Shown: one piece after another, positions 39,166-47,482 of the stretch
Position numbering within the stretch: position 1 is the stretch's first letter
Layout: the number at the start of each line of letters is the position of its first letter
NCBI RefSeq assembly: GCF_947495275.1
Contig: NZ_CANLYL010000001.1
Coordinates: 1 to 64,000 of the forward strand
Direction of reading: 5' to 3'
Source: an uncultured Roseobacter sp.
GTDB lineage: Bacteria > Pseudomonadota > Alphaproteobacteria > Rhodobacterales > Rhodobacteraceae
DNA length: 64,000 bases
The notes under the pieces: model-generated
Databases searched by the model: none
The model's input: only the letters and a program-made list of their open reading frames with translations
Told to the model about the DNA's origin: nothing
Program-made: the position numbers and the translations under genes

Positions 39166-40130
39166 GCGCCGCGTCTCAATATCTGTGTCATTTCCGCCAG
39201 GATCGATACGGCAATCTCGGGCGGGCTGGCAGCGCCGATATCAAGCCCGATGGGTCCGCTGATCCGGGCAATTTGCGTTGGGTTCACCCCTGCTTCTTCA
39301 AGACGCTCTACACGTTTGGCATGGGTGCGCTTCGACCCCAGTGCACCGATATAGAAAGTGTCGGATTTCAGGGCCAGATGCAGGGCGGGATCATCCAGTT
39401 TCGGATCATGGGTCAGCAGCACAACCGCTGTTCGGCTGTCCACACCCACCTCATCAAGTGCGTCATCCGGCCAGTCGGACAAAATGCGTTCGCCGGGAAA
39501 CCGCGCTTCAGATCCGAAAGCCGCCCTGGGGTCTATGATGAAGGGATCATAGCCTGCCACCCGCGCCATCGGCACCAGCGCCTGCGCGATATGCACAGCA
39601 CCCACGATTGCCAGGCGCAGGGGAGGATTGTGAATCGCGACAAAGACATTGCCGTCTTCTTCAAAGCCCGACCGGTCCATGGCAAAACGATCCGGATAGC
39701 CGCCGAACGCCAGTTCGCGTTTGCCCGAGCTCAAACCCACCACATAGGCAGCGGGTTTGCGGGCGGCCCGCGCTTCCATCAAGCCTCGCAACAGCTCGAC
39801 CGGCAACACCGATCCGACCGGTTCGACCAATATGCGAATTGTCCCGCCACAGGCCAGTCCAACGGCGAATGCGTCGCCATCACTGACGCCGTATTCCAAC
39901 ACGCGCTGTTCGCCCTTCTCAAGCGCATCCGTTGCTTCAAGAACCACCGCACCTTCCACGCAACCGCCCGAGACCGAGCCCTGCATTTCGCCGGTTCCGG
40001 CGATCACCAGCTGCGCCCCCACACGTCGCGGTGCAGATCCCCAGGTTTCGATTACCGTGGCCAGAACCGCCCCCTGTCCGGCTTCATGCCAGGCCAGCGC
40101 CTGTTCAGGTGCATTTTCGAAAACATCCAT
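39162..40130 (-). CDS. XdhC/CoxI-family maturation factor
   Basis: A 322-residue cytosolic factor of the XdhC/CoxI family, which bind Mo-cofactor and help insert the sulfido ligand into xanthine dehydrogenase-type enzymes. The N-terminal XdhC domain has TVIETWGSAPRRVGAQLVI and GSVSGGCVEGAVV; the C-terminal Rossmann-like domain has LRLAIVGAVHIAQALVPMA, where VGA-V-H replaces the more common VGAGHI, and FYIGALGSKRTHAKRVERL. GAGGAG precedes the ATG at 40130. It heads the minus-strand cox block, which supports service to the form II enzyme and perhaps also to the IorAB enzyme at 2-5 kb. Confidence 0.88.
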   Translation of the reverse strand: MDVFENAPEQALAWHEAGQGAVLATVIETWGSAPRRVGAQLVIAGTGEMQGSVSGGCVEGAVVLEATDALEKGEQRVLEYGVSDGDAFAVGLACGGTIRILVEPVGSVLPVELLRGLMEARAARKPAAYVVGLSSGKRELAFGGYPDRFAMDRSGFEEDGNVFVAIHNPPLRLAIVGAVHIAQALVPMARVAGYDPFIIDPRAAFGSEARFPGERILSDWPDDALDEVGVDSRTAVVLLTHDPKLDDPALHLALKSDTFYIGALGSKRTHAKRVERLEEAGVNPTQIARISGPIGLDIGAASPPEIAVSILAEMTQILRRGA

Positions 40131-40294
40131 CGCATTTCTCCTCGCCCTGACTATTTCCCATGTTACGCGAAATGTCTGCCCGAAAACGCCCCCAAAGGGT
40201 AGCGTTGGACCTGCGCGGCAGTGCACAAATTGACACCTTGTCCCTGACGGCGCTGCCCACTACATCTAGCTCAAGACCAACATGGAGCCTCCAT

Positions 40295-40531
40295 ATGCCA
40301 ATGCAAGCCCGCGAAATCGAAGACCTCCTGCGTGCCAGCTTCCCTGATGCCGAGATCAAGGTGGAAGGCGAGGATGGCGTCCACATGGCAGCCATGGTCA
40401 TTGATGAGAGTTTTCGCGGCAAGAACAGGGTGCAGCAGCAACGCGCAGTCTATGCGGCCCTCAAAGGAAAGATGGACGGCTCTAACGGCGAGCTTCATGC
40501 ACTGGCGCTGACGACGAAAGCGCCCGACTGA
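40295..40531 (+). CDS. BolA family protein
   Basis: A 78-residue BolA/IbaG-type protein. The fold is recognisable from REIEDLLRASFPDAEIKVEG, HMAAMVIDESFRGKNRVQQQ and the conserved C-terminal His in GELHALALTTK. BolA proteins form [2Fe-2S]-bridged heterodimers with monothiol glutaredoxins, and such a glutaredoxin is the next gene, 60 bases on. The ATG at 40295 has GGAG seven bases upstream; a second ATG at 40301 is possible. Confidence 0.9.
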   Translation: MPMQAREIEDLLRASFPDAEIKVEGEDGVHMAAMVIDESFRGKNRVQQQRAVYAALKGKMDGSNGELHALALTTKAPD

Positions 40532-40591
40532 CCGCAGATTTATCCGCGCCTTTCCGTGGCGCGACACGTATAGACCCAGAGGGGAAATCAC

Positions 40592-40954
40592 ATGACCGAC
40601 GCAAACACACAGATCAAAGAGACCATCACCAGCAACGACGTTGTCTTGTTCATGAAAGGCACCAAGGAAATGCCGCAATGCGGATTTTCCAGCCGGGTTG
40701 CGGGTGTGTTGAATTACATGGGTGTTGATTTTTCGGATGTAAATGTTTTGTCCGATGAAGGCATTCGTCAAGGCATCAAGGATTTTTCCGACTGGCCGAC
40801 CATTCCGCAGCTTTATGTCAAAGGCGAATTCGTCGGCGGATGCGACATCATTACGGAAATGACGCTCTCGGGGGAGCTCGACACGCTGCTCGAGGAGAAT
40901 GGTGTGACCTTCGACAAGGACGCCGCCGATAAGATTCGCGAAGCCAACGGCTAA
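40592..40954 (+). CDS. grxD: Monothiol glutaredoxin, Grx4 type
   Basis: A 120-residue monothiol glutaredoxin with the CGFS active site ([16 protein letters not shown], residues about 23-38), the [18 protein letters not shown] segment and the glutathione-binding Asp. CGFS glutaredoxins carry and transfer [2Fe-2S] clusters, partnered by BolA, here the adjacent upstream gene. GAGGGGAAATC precedes the ATG. It ends against the convergent MliC-like gene. Confidence 0.93.
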   Translation: MTDANTQIKETITSNDVVLFMKGTKEMPQCGFSSRVAGVLNYMGVDFSDVNVLSDEGIRQGIKDFSDWPTIPQLYVKGEFVGGCDIITEMTLSGELDTLLEENGVTFDKDAADKIREANG

Positions 40955-40965
40955 GCGCCGTCGCG

Positions 40966-41265
40966 CTATCTGCCGTTTCTTGTGCACTGCTTGTAAAGGG
41001 GCGTCTCTTCTTCGGAGGGGGCGTCGAACCATGCAAGCATCGCCGCATCACCTTTGCTCCACCACACATAGGAACTCTTGTGCCCGGTCCCCGCATATCG
41101 GGCACCGGAGGCGCTGGGTGTGGATTCGAGGTAGACCAGCCGACCTTCAACCGACAAGACCACAGCGGCAGGTGGCCCGGCAACGTAGATAACGGGCACT
41201 TCCACCTGCCGGTCACACAGATAGGCCTGCACAGTTCCCTGCGCCACCAGAGGCGTCGCCAGCAT
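40966..41265 (-). CDS. MliC-like (C-type lysozyme inhibitor) protein, short N-terminus
   Basis: A 99-residue protein of the MliC family, whose members inhibit lysozyme in the periplasm. Family features are YLCDRQVEVPVIYV, the invariant SASGARYAG, the YVWWSKGDAAMLAW stretch and the C-terminal Cys pair partner (KQCTRNG). The signal peptide is odd: from the ATG at 41265 only a short hydrophobic MLATPLVAQGTVQA is available, without basic residues. An in-frame stop lies ten codons further upstream (SIGVCA before the ATG) and no other normal start codon exists there. The leader may be truncated or start at a rare codon. It follows zapA by 32 bases. Confidence 0.65.
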   Translation of the reverse strand: MLATPLVAQGTVQAYLCDRQVEVPVIYVAGPPAAVVLSVEGRLVYLESTPSASGARYAGTGHKSSYVWWSKGDAAMLAWFDAPSEEETPLYKQCTRNGR

Positions 41266-41297
41266 CGCGCAGACGCCGATACTGGCCTATATGCAAC

Positions 41298-41690
41298 CTA
41301 TCCGTTTGTCTTTTCGTCAACAGAGGCGGCCAGCGCCTCAGCCCGCGCCGCCAATTCCGCCAGAGTGTCCGTGACCGATTGCGGTACGACGGGCACCTCT
41401 ACCCGCTCCGGTTCGACCTTTGCGTCCCGAACACCGGCTAATTCGGCCTCCCTTTCGGTCAGCTTCGCCTGAACCTCTGCGACGCGGTCTTCGATGTTGG
41501 CGGTCTTGTCGGCGAGCATCAGACCCGCCATCAGAAGCATCCGTGCCTCTGGCATACGCCCGACCTGATCGGATAGCACCTGCGCTTCGTCATCCAGCAT
41601 TTTGGCAGCGGTTTGCAAATAATGTTCTTCGCCCGCCTGGCAGGCCACGTCAAACTTACGGCCACCGATTGAGATTGTAATTTCCGGCAT
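41298..41690 (-). CDS. zapA: Cell division protein ZapA
   Basis: A 130-residue cytosolic protein that crosslinks FtsZ filaments at the Z-ring. The globular head is clear: EITISIGGRKFDVACQAGEE, LQTAAKMLDDEAQVL, and MPEARMLLMAGLMLADKT. A coiled coil follows (residues about 70-95 and 105-125), as in the family. Its ATG overlaps the stop of the coiled-coil gene upstream by one base, so the two are made together. Confidence 0.9.
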   Translation of the reverse strand: MPEITISIGGRKFDVACQAGEEHYLQTAAKMLDDEAQVLSDQVGRMPEARMLLMAGLMLADKTANIEDRVAEVQAKLTEREAELAGVRDAKVEPERVEVPVVPQSVTDTLAELAARAEALAASVDEKTNG

Positions 41691-42175
41691 CAGCTTGCCC
41701 CCTCTGGCTGCGCCCCATCCGCTTCGAGCAGCGGTGTCAGGGCAGCGATGATCTCATCTGCCTCGGCAATTTCTGCCGCACGTGCAGCGCGTAACGCTTC
41801 CAGCTCGGCCATCATGGCCTTGTTGATCAGATGGGGCTCACCAACGCCTTCGGCATTGGCATTGCGCAATGCCTCACAAGCCTCCGACAACTGCGCATTT
41901 GCCCGTCTGAGCTTTTGCAGATCGGTATCGAGCTTTTCCATACGTTCGGCTGTTGCGTTGGCCTTCGCTTCAAGAGCTTCGAGCGCTTGCTCTTGCCGCT
42001 CACCAAGCACACGCACCCGTTCGGTCAGTTGCGCATTGACCGTCTTCTCTTCGTCAAGCGCCTGTTTCAGCGCGTCGACGTCATCACCTCCCGCCGGCCC
42101 AAGGCCATCAAGACCCTGTGCTACGCGATCCATGGCCGCCATTATGCGACTGTGCAATTCTTCTATTTCACTCAT
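41690..42175 (-). CDS. Coiled-coil protein coupled to zapA
   Basis: A 161-residue protein of unknown function, predicted as almost entirely helical. Heptad-rich stretches run from VDALKQALDEEKTVNAQLTE through EQALEALEAKANATAERMEK to LRRANAQLSEACEALRNANA. No membrane segment or Cys-based motif beyond one Cys. It overlaps zapA by one base, and this arrangement seems common in Rhodobacterales. By size and coiled-coil character it could be a divisome partner working with ZapA in the way ZapB does, but there is no sequence match I can point to. The ATG at 42175 has GAGGTG upstream; a GTG at 42181 is possible. Confidence 0.65.
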   Translation of the reverse strand: MSEIEELHSRIMAAMDRVAQGLDGLGPAGGDDVDALKQALDEEKTVNAQLTERVRVLGERQEQALEALEAKANATAERMEKLDTDLQKLRRANAQLSEACEALRNANAEGVGEPHLINKAMMAELEALRAARAAEIAEADEIIAALTPLLEADGAQPEGAS

Positions 42176-42456
42176 GCCCACCTCATGCGTCCCATTTACC
42201 GGGATCGGCTGCCCAACTGCCTTGGACCCGAATCGCCACCCCGTCCTTTTAAAGTAACTCTATTCAACAGGTGCAACAAATGCGCCTTGCTTTGCGATCA
42301 AGCGTTTGACCGGCGCTATTGAAGTCCGGAGCGTGCAAAGCCGTCCGCCCGCTCTTGATCTTTGCGGGGTGGCTGTTATTGAGCGCTGCAAGTTCAGCCG
42401 TCAGGCTGCACAGCCCTCTTTCGGGCCGCTCGAAACCGACAAAGGATACCTTGCCC

Positions 42457-44475
42457 GTGGATCTCAAAGCCCTCGCTGCCGCCAACCCCGATCACTGGTC
42501 GAAAGCCACTGCCATCCGCACGTTGACGCTGGATGCGGTTGCTGCCGCAAATTCGGGGCATTCAGGTATGCCGATGGGTATGGCGGATGTGGCCACGGTA
42601 TTGTTTGAGAAACACCTGAATTTTGACCCCTCCCAGCCCAATTGGCCAGATCGCGACCGGTTCATCCTGTCGGCCGGTCATGGTTCGATGCTGCTCTATT
42701 CCCTGCTGCACCTGACGGGCTATGCGGACATGACGCTGGAGCAGATCAAGAATTTCCGCCAGTGGGGGGCAATCACTGCGGGCCATCCGGAATATGGCCA
42801 TGCAACCGGCATTGAGACCACGACAGGACCGCTGGGTCAGGGCATCGCAAATTCCGTGGGTTTCGCCATGGCCGAAGAAATCCAGCGCGCGCAATACGGC
42901 AAAAAGGTCGTAGATCACTATACCTATGTGATTGCGGGTGACGGTTGCCTGATGGAAGGTGTTAGCCAAGAGGCGATTACGCTCGCCGGGCGTCACAAAC
43001 TCAGCAAGCTGATTGTCTTGTGGGACAATAACAACATTACCATCGACGGGCCGGTTTCCCTGTCGGATCAGACGGACCAGATCGGCCGTTTCAAATCCGC
43101 AGGCTGGGCCGTTCTGGAAGTAGACGGCCATGATCCGGAGGCCATCGACGCCGCCCTGACGCAAGCCAAAAAGGGCAACAAACCAACGATGGTGGCGTGT
43201 AAAACCCACATCGCTCTGGGCCACGCAGCGCAAGACACCTCCAAGGGGCACGGGGCGCTGACAGACCCGGAACAACTTGCCGCTGCAAAAGAGGCCTATG
43301 GCTGGAAAACCGGACCGTTCGAGATCCCCGCGGATGTCAAAGCAGCCTGGGAGGCCATAGGCGCGCGCGGTGCCGAAACGCGGCGGGCCTGGGAAGAGCG
43401 TTTTGACACCCTGCCCCGTTCAAAACGCGAAACCTTCAACCGTGCCTATGCGCTTGAGACGCCCAAGAAACTGAGCGCAACCATCAAGGCGTTCAAAAAA
43501 CAGATGTCGGAAAGCGCACCGAAACTCGCCACGCGGGCCAGTTCGGAAAAAGTGCTCGAAGTCGTCAATCCTGTGATGCCTGAAACCGTGGGCGGGTCGG
43601 CGGATTTGACCGGCTCCAACAATACCAAGACCGGCGATCTTGGTGTGTTCGACGTGGACAGCCGGGCGGGCCGCTATGTCTACTGGGGTATTCGCGAGCA
43701 TGGTATGGCCGCCGCAATGAACGGCATGGCGCTGCATGGCGGTATTCGTCCCTACGGCGGCACCTTCATGTGTTTCACCGATTACGCACGGCCCTCCATG
43801 CGGCTCGCAGCCTTGATGAAAATCCCCACGGTTTTCGTGATGACGCACGACAGTATCGGTCTGGGCGAGGACGGCCCAACCCACCAGCCGGTTGAGCATT
43901 TGGCGATCAGCCGTGCGACCCCGAACACACATGTATTCCGCCCCGCCGACACCATTGAGACCGCCGAGGCCTGGGAATTGGCGCTGTCTTCGAAGGAGAC
44001 CCCTTCGGTCTTGTCCCTGACGCGGCAGGGCTTGCCCACCGTGCGCACCGAGCACAAGACCAAGAACCTGACGGCACAGGGCGCCTATGTCTTGGCGGAT
44101 GCAGAGGGCAAACGTCAGGCTATTCTGCTGGCGACCGGTTCAGAGGTCGAGATCGCCATGGCGGCCCGTGACATCCTGCAGGCAGAAGGCATCGGCACCC
44201 GTGTCGTCTCCATGCCCTGTTGGGAGCTTTTCGAGGCGCAGGACGAATCGTACCGCAAACGTGTGCTTCCCGGCGGCCCCGTTCGCGTGGCTGTTGAGGC
44301 CGGCATCCGCTTTGGGTGGGATCGCTGGCTCTTTGGAGAACGCGGTCGGCGGGAAAAAGCCGGTTTTATCGGCATGCATGATTTCGGCGCATCGGCGCCA
44401 GCGGCCACGCTTTACAAGGAGTTTGGCATTACCGCCGAAGCTGTTGCCGAAAAGGCCAAGTCTCTGATCAAGTAA
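42457..44475 (+). CDS. tkt: Transketolase
   Basis: A 672-residue thiamine-diphosphate enzyme of the pentose phosphate (and Calvin) pathway, moving two-carbon units between sugar phosphates. The substrate His and ThDP regions are clear: [33 protein letters not shown], the ThDP motif [13 protein letters not shown] to [11 protein letters not shown], and the pyrimidine domain with [20 protein letters not shown] and [18 protein letters not shown]. The start is most likely the GTG at 42457 ([14 protein letters not shown]), with AAGGA ten bases upstream; no ATG fits. The gap genes follow about 1.7 kb later, the usual order in this group. Confidence 0.95.
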   Translation: MDLKALAAANPDHWSKATAIRTLTLDAVAAANSGHSGMPMGMADVATVLFEKHLNFDPSQPNWPDRDRFILSAGHGSMLLYSLLHLTGYADMTLEQIKNFRQWGAITAGHPEYGHATGIETTTGPLGQGIANSVGFAMAEEIQRAQYGKKVVDHYTYVIAGDGCLMEGVSQEAITLAGRHKLSKLIVLWDNNNITIDGPVSLSDQTDQIGRFKSAGWAVLEVDGHDPEAIDAALTQAKKGNKPTMVACKTHIALGHAAQDTSKGHGALTDPEQLAAAKEAYGWKTGPFEIPADVKAAWEAIGARGAETRRAWEERFDTLPRSKRETFNRAYALETPKKLSATIKAFKKQMSESAPKLATRASSEKVLEVVNPVMPETVGGSADLTGSNNTKTGDLGVFDVDSRAGRYVYWGIREHGMAAAMNGMALHGGIRPYGGTFMCFTDYARPSMRLAALMKIPTVFVMTHDSIGLGEDGPTHQPVEHLAISRATPNTHVFRPADTIETAEAWELALSSKETPSVLSLTRQGLPTVRTEHKTKNLTAQGAYVLADAEGKRQAILLATGSEVEIAMAARDILQAEGIGTRVVSMPCWELFEAQDESYRKRVLPGGPVRVAVEAGIRFGWDRWLFGERGRREKAGFIGMHDFGASAPAATLYKEFGITAEAVAEKAKSLIK

Positions 44476-44728
44476 GAAAATAACGGATCACACTGACGTG
44501 GTGGTTGATCGTGAAATGATGAGCGCTGCTTGATACTTCTGTCAGCCGCGCTCTAATTTTTGCTGCTACAGAAAAAAGAGAGCACTCAACCTTCGGTGGA
44601 AACATGCCGATCAATCTCCCGCAGGCACTCCTTGCTGGATCAATGGCTTTGTTTGGCAGATACATTTCTTATCAAAGCGCGGTCTTGTGCGCCGCGGGAT
44701 GAATGTAGCAGGCAACCGGAGACATCAA

Positions 44729-44947
44729 ATGGCAGTCGTCTTGAGCCTTTTGGCAGGATCGGTCGGGACGTTTGCGGCATTGATCACCCTGGCAGTTGGG
44801 GACGGGTTTGTGCAGGCTGCCATCAACTATTGGGTTTACGGCATCCTTGCATGTCTGGTGCTGGTCGGGCTCAAAACCATCAAATCGCTGGTTGTTGAAT
44901 CACGCCCGAAAGCGGCCAACAAGGTTTCCTATTCGCCACTCGCCTGA
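44729..44947 (+). CDS. Small two-helix membrane protein
   Basis: A 72-residue protein of unknown function with two hydrophobic segments (VVLSLLAGSVGTFAALITLA and YWVYGILACLVLVGLKTI) and a short polar C-terminus. A good ribosome binding site (CGGAGA) precedes the ATG at 44729. GTG 44687 and ATG 44699 would add a basic N-terminal piece but have weaker sites. It stands between tkt and a convergent DUF808 gene. Confidence 0.6.
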   Translation: MAVVLSLLAGSVGTFAALITLAVGDGFVQAAINYWVYGILACLVLVGLKTIKSLVVESRPKAANKVSYSPLA

Positions 44948-44981
44948 AGCGCTCGCCCGACGAACGCGTGGTGCCAGAGCG

Positions 44982-45959
44982 TCAGTGATGACCTGCGCCG
45001 AACGCTCTTTGCCATAAAGGGGCGACCAGCTTTTCACCAACCGGGATCAGCAGCAGGCCGAGGAAAACGCCAAAAACACCGTCCATGACAGCCTTGGCGA
45101 CCCATTCACCGAAGCCCGCCAATGCCTGTGGCAGCGCGTGGCCGATGGCGTAGGACAGATCGTGAATGCTGTGTCCAAGCCAGCCTGCACCAAGCACTTC
45201 CATACCGTGGATGACGATACTGCCACCAACCCACAACATGGCTGCCGTGCCAACCACTGTGAGTGTCCACATGACACCCGGCATGGCCTTGACCAGACCC
45301 CGGCCGAGGGATCGCGTGATCCCAAGCCGTCCGTTCTTTGCCAGCGCCAGTCCTGCGTCATCCGCCTTCACGATCAGCGCCACTGATCCGTAAACGGCCA
45401 CCGTGATCATAACGGCAACCGCTGCAAGCGTTGCTGTTTCCATCCAAAAGTTACTGGGCGGAATAGCAGCAAGTGCGATTGTCATGATCTCTGCGGAAAG
45501 GATGAAATCGGTTTTGATGGCCCCGGCGGCTTTTTGCTCTTCCAAATGCGCGGGATCCTGTGGTTCCGGGTCTCCTTCAACATGGGCGGCGTGATGGTGC
45601 CCGCCAAATCCGAGCGCATGGGCGACCTTCTCGGCCCCCTCAAAACAGAGGTAGCAACCCCCCAGCATCAGCAGCGGTGTAATCAGCCAGGGCGCAAAGT
45701 TGGACAACAAAAGACCGACCGGCAACAGATAGACCAGCTTGTTGATCATGGACCCCTTGGCGATGCGCCAGATGATTGGCAGTTCACGGTCGGCAGAGAA
45801 CCCCTGAACGTATTTGGGGGTCACGGCGGCATCGTCAATCACCGCCCCTGCGGCCTTTGCGCCTGCCTTCGCCGCTTGACCAATGACATCATCCACTGAG
45901 GCGGCCGCGACCTTCGCAATACTCGCAACATCGTCCAAAAGCGCCAGCAATCCGCTCAT
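44982..45959 (-). CDS. DUF808 (YedI-like) membrane protein
   Basis: A 325-residue inner-membrane protein of the DUF808/YedI family. The family start GLLALLDDVASIAKVAAASVDD is nearly invariant, followed by GFSADRELPIIWRIAKGSMI and several membrane helices (about six to seven). A His-rich cytoplasmic or periplasmic stretch, GFGGHHHAAHVEGD near residue 120, could bind metal. No function is established for the family. It is transcribed toward tkt and ends next to the small membrane protein. Confidence 0.88.
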   Translation of the reverse strand: MSGLLALLDDVASIAKVAAASVDDVIGQAAKAGAKAAGAVIDDAAVTPKYVQGFSADRELPIIWRIAKGSMINKLVYLLPVGLLLSNFAPWLITPLLMLGGCYLCFEGAEKVAHALGFGGHHHAAHVEGDPEPQDPAHLEEQKAAGAIKTDFILSAEIMTIALAAIPPSNFWMETATLAAVAVMITVAVYGSVALIVKADDAGLALAKNGRLGITRSLGRGLVKAMPGVMWTLTVVGTAAMLWVGGSIVIHGMEVLGAGWLGHSIHDLSYAIGHALPQALAGFGEWVAKAVMDGVFGVFLGLLLIPVGEKLVAPLWQRAFGAGHH

Positions 45960-46108
45960 CCTGCCATCCTCTGTTCAGCATTTATAGTTAACAAAAAGAC
46001 CTAGAACGATGCAGAGGTCTTGGCAATGCGTACACAGAATACAATTCTCGCGGGCAGGCAACAGACTGTTGCCAAAGTTTAACGCTAACACTTGGAAAAC
46101 ACGTCGCT

Positions 46109-46125
46109 TTTGGCATTCCGCCAAA
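46109..46125. promoter_or_regulatory. Inverted repeat in the gap promoter region
   Basis: TTTGGC-N5-GCCAAA, a perfect 6-bp inverted repeat 50 bases before the first gap gene. It may be an operator or a small 5' hairpin; no T run follows. Confidence 0.35.
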
Positions 46126-46174
46126 GGCCGGATGCGGTTATAGAGCGCGCAAATGATCCGTGTGGAGAGTATTC

Positions 46175-47176
46175 ATGACTATCAAAGTCGGTATCAACGG
46201 TTTCGGTCGCATCGGCAGATGCACATTGTCCCATATCGCAACTTCCGGTCGTAACGACATTGATGTGGTGGCGATCAATGCAACCGGCCCTTTGGAAACC
46301 TCCGCACATCTGATCAAATACGATTCAGTACACGGGCGCTTTCCCGGGAATGTGGTGGTCGGCGCCAACTCGCTCGATCTGGGGCGCGGCCCGATCCGCA
46401 TGATGTCTTCCTACAACATGAATGAACTGGATTGGACCGGCGTTGACGTCGTGCTGGAATGCACCGGTAAATTCAACGATGGCGACAAGGCGAAGACACA
46501 TATCGAACGCGGCGCAAAACGTGTGCTGATTTCAGCCCCCGCAAAGCGGGTTGACCGCACCATCGTCTACGGCGTGAATCACCGCGATCTGTTGCCCTCC
46601 GACACCGTCATTTCGAACGGATCTTGCACAACCAACTGCCTGGCCCCTCTGGCGAAGGTGATGGACGAGGCGATCGGGATCGAGCGTGGGATAATGACCA
46701 CGATCCATTCCTACACTGGCGACCAGCCCACCCTCGACCGGCGGCATGATGACCTTTACCGCGCGCGCGCTGCCGCCATGGCGATCATTCCGACATCGAC
46801 CGGTGCTGCCAAGGCTCTGGGTGAGGTTTTGCCGAACCTGGCGGGCAAACTCGACGGGACCGCGATGCGGGTGCCCACCCCGAATGTCTCCGCGGTTGAT
46901 CTGACCTTCGAAGCCCCCCGCGATGTGACCGTCGAAGAAGTGAATGGGGCATTGCAAGCGGCAGCCATGGGGTCCATGTCGCGCGTCATGGGTTATGATG
47001 CCGAAGCGAAGGTCTCCATAGATTTCAACCACACCGAACAAAGCTGCATCGTCGCGCCGGATCAGACCAAGGTTGTTGCCGGTCGTACGGTCCGCGTTCT
47101 GGCCTGGTACGACAATGAATGGGCATTTTCTGCCCGAATGGCCGATGTCGCGGTCAGCATGGGCCACCTGGGCTGA
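46175..47176 (+). CDS. gap: Glyceraldehyde-3-phosphate dehydrogenase, first copy
   Basis: A 333-residue type I GAPDH. It has the Rossmann start KVGINGFGRIGR, the catalytic Cys in SNGSCTTNCLAPLAK (near residue 153), the catalytic His in TIHSYTGDQP, and ends with LAWYDNEWAFSARM. The cofactor loop reads VVAINATG, lacking the Asp that in NAD-specific enzymes (as in the second copy) holds the adenosine ribose. This suggests NADPH use or dual specificity, and thus a gluconeogenic or biosynthetic role; that is inference. The start at 46175 has GGAGA upstream. A second gap follows 306 bases later. Confidence 0.94.
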   Translation: MTIKVGINGFGRIGRCTLSHIATSGRNDIDVVAINATGPLETSAHLIKYDSVHGRFPGNVVVGANSLDLGRGPIRMMSSYNMNELDWTGVDVVLECTGKFNDGDKAKTHIERGAKRVLISAPAKRVDRTIVYGVNHRDLLPSDTVISNGSCTTNCLAPLAKVMDEAIGIERGIMTTIHSYTGDQPTLDRRHDDLYRARAAAMAIIPTSTGAAKALGEVLPNLAGKLDGTAMRVPTPNVSAVDLTFEAPRDVTVEEVNGALQAAAMGSMSRVMGYDAEAKVSIDFNHTEQSCIVAPDQTKVVAGRTVRVLAWYDNEWAFSARMADVAVSMGHLG

Positions 47177-47294
47177 ACCAAGGCTGCTTGCGGGCGTTCA
47201 TTGAGGCTGGCATACCCTGCATGACCCGCGCATCATTCGCGCGCGGGGTTTCCGGAACTGCACCGTGGTGCTTTTCGGTTGGGAAAGGCAGTAA

Positions 47295-47438
47295 ATGACC
47301 AATGGCATCGCATTTGTGCTTGGGCTGACCATTGTGGTCCTGATATCTGCCGACATTTTTTTCTATGGCACGGAACATGTTGTCTTTCTGGGCAAAAAAA
47401 TGTTTGAACTGACTGAATGGCTCGCTTTTTGGCGCTGA
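47295..47438 (+). CDS. 47-residue membrane protein between the two gap genes
   Basis: A short ORF that reads ATG at 47295 to TGA at 47438. The product has a single hydrophobic helix (GIAFVLGLTIVVLISADIFF) followed by an amphipathic stretch with YGTEHVVFLGKKMFELTEWL and the end AFWR. AAAGG lies six bases before the ATG. It sits in the 306-base gap between the two gap genes on the same strand. I believe similar small proteins ending in EWLAFWR occur at the same place in other Rhodobacterales, but this is from memory. Function unknown. Confidence 0.7.
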   Translation: MTNGIAFVLGLTIVVLISADIFFYGTEHVVFLGKKMFELTEWLAFWR

Positions 47439-47482
47439 GTCCATTGTGACGCTTCGGCGCGCATCCACGGAAAGAACAGACA

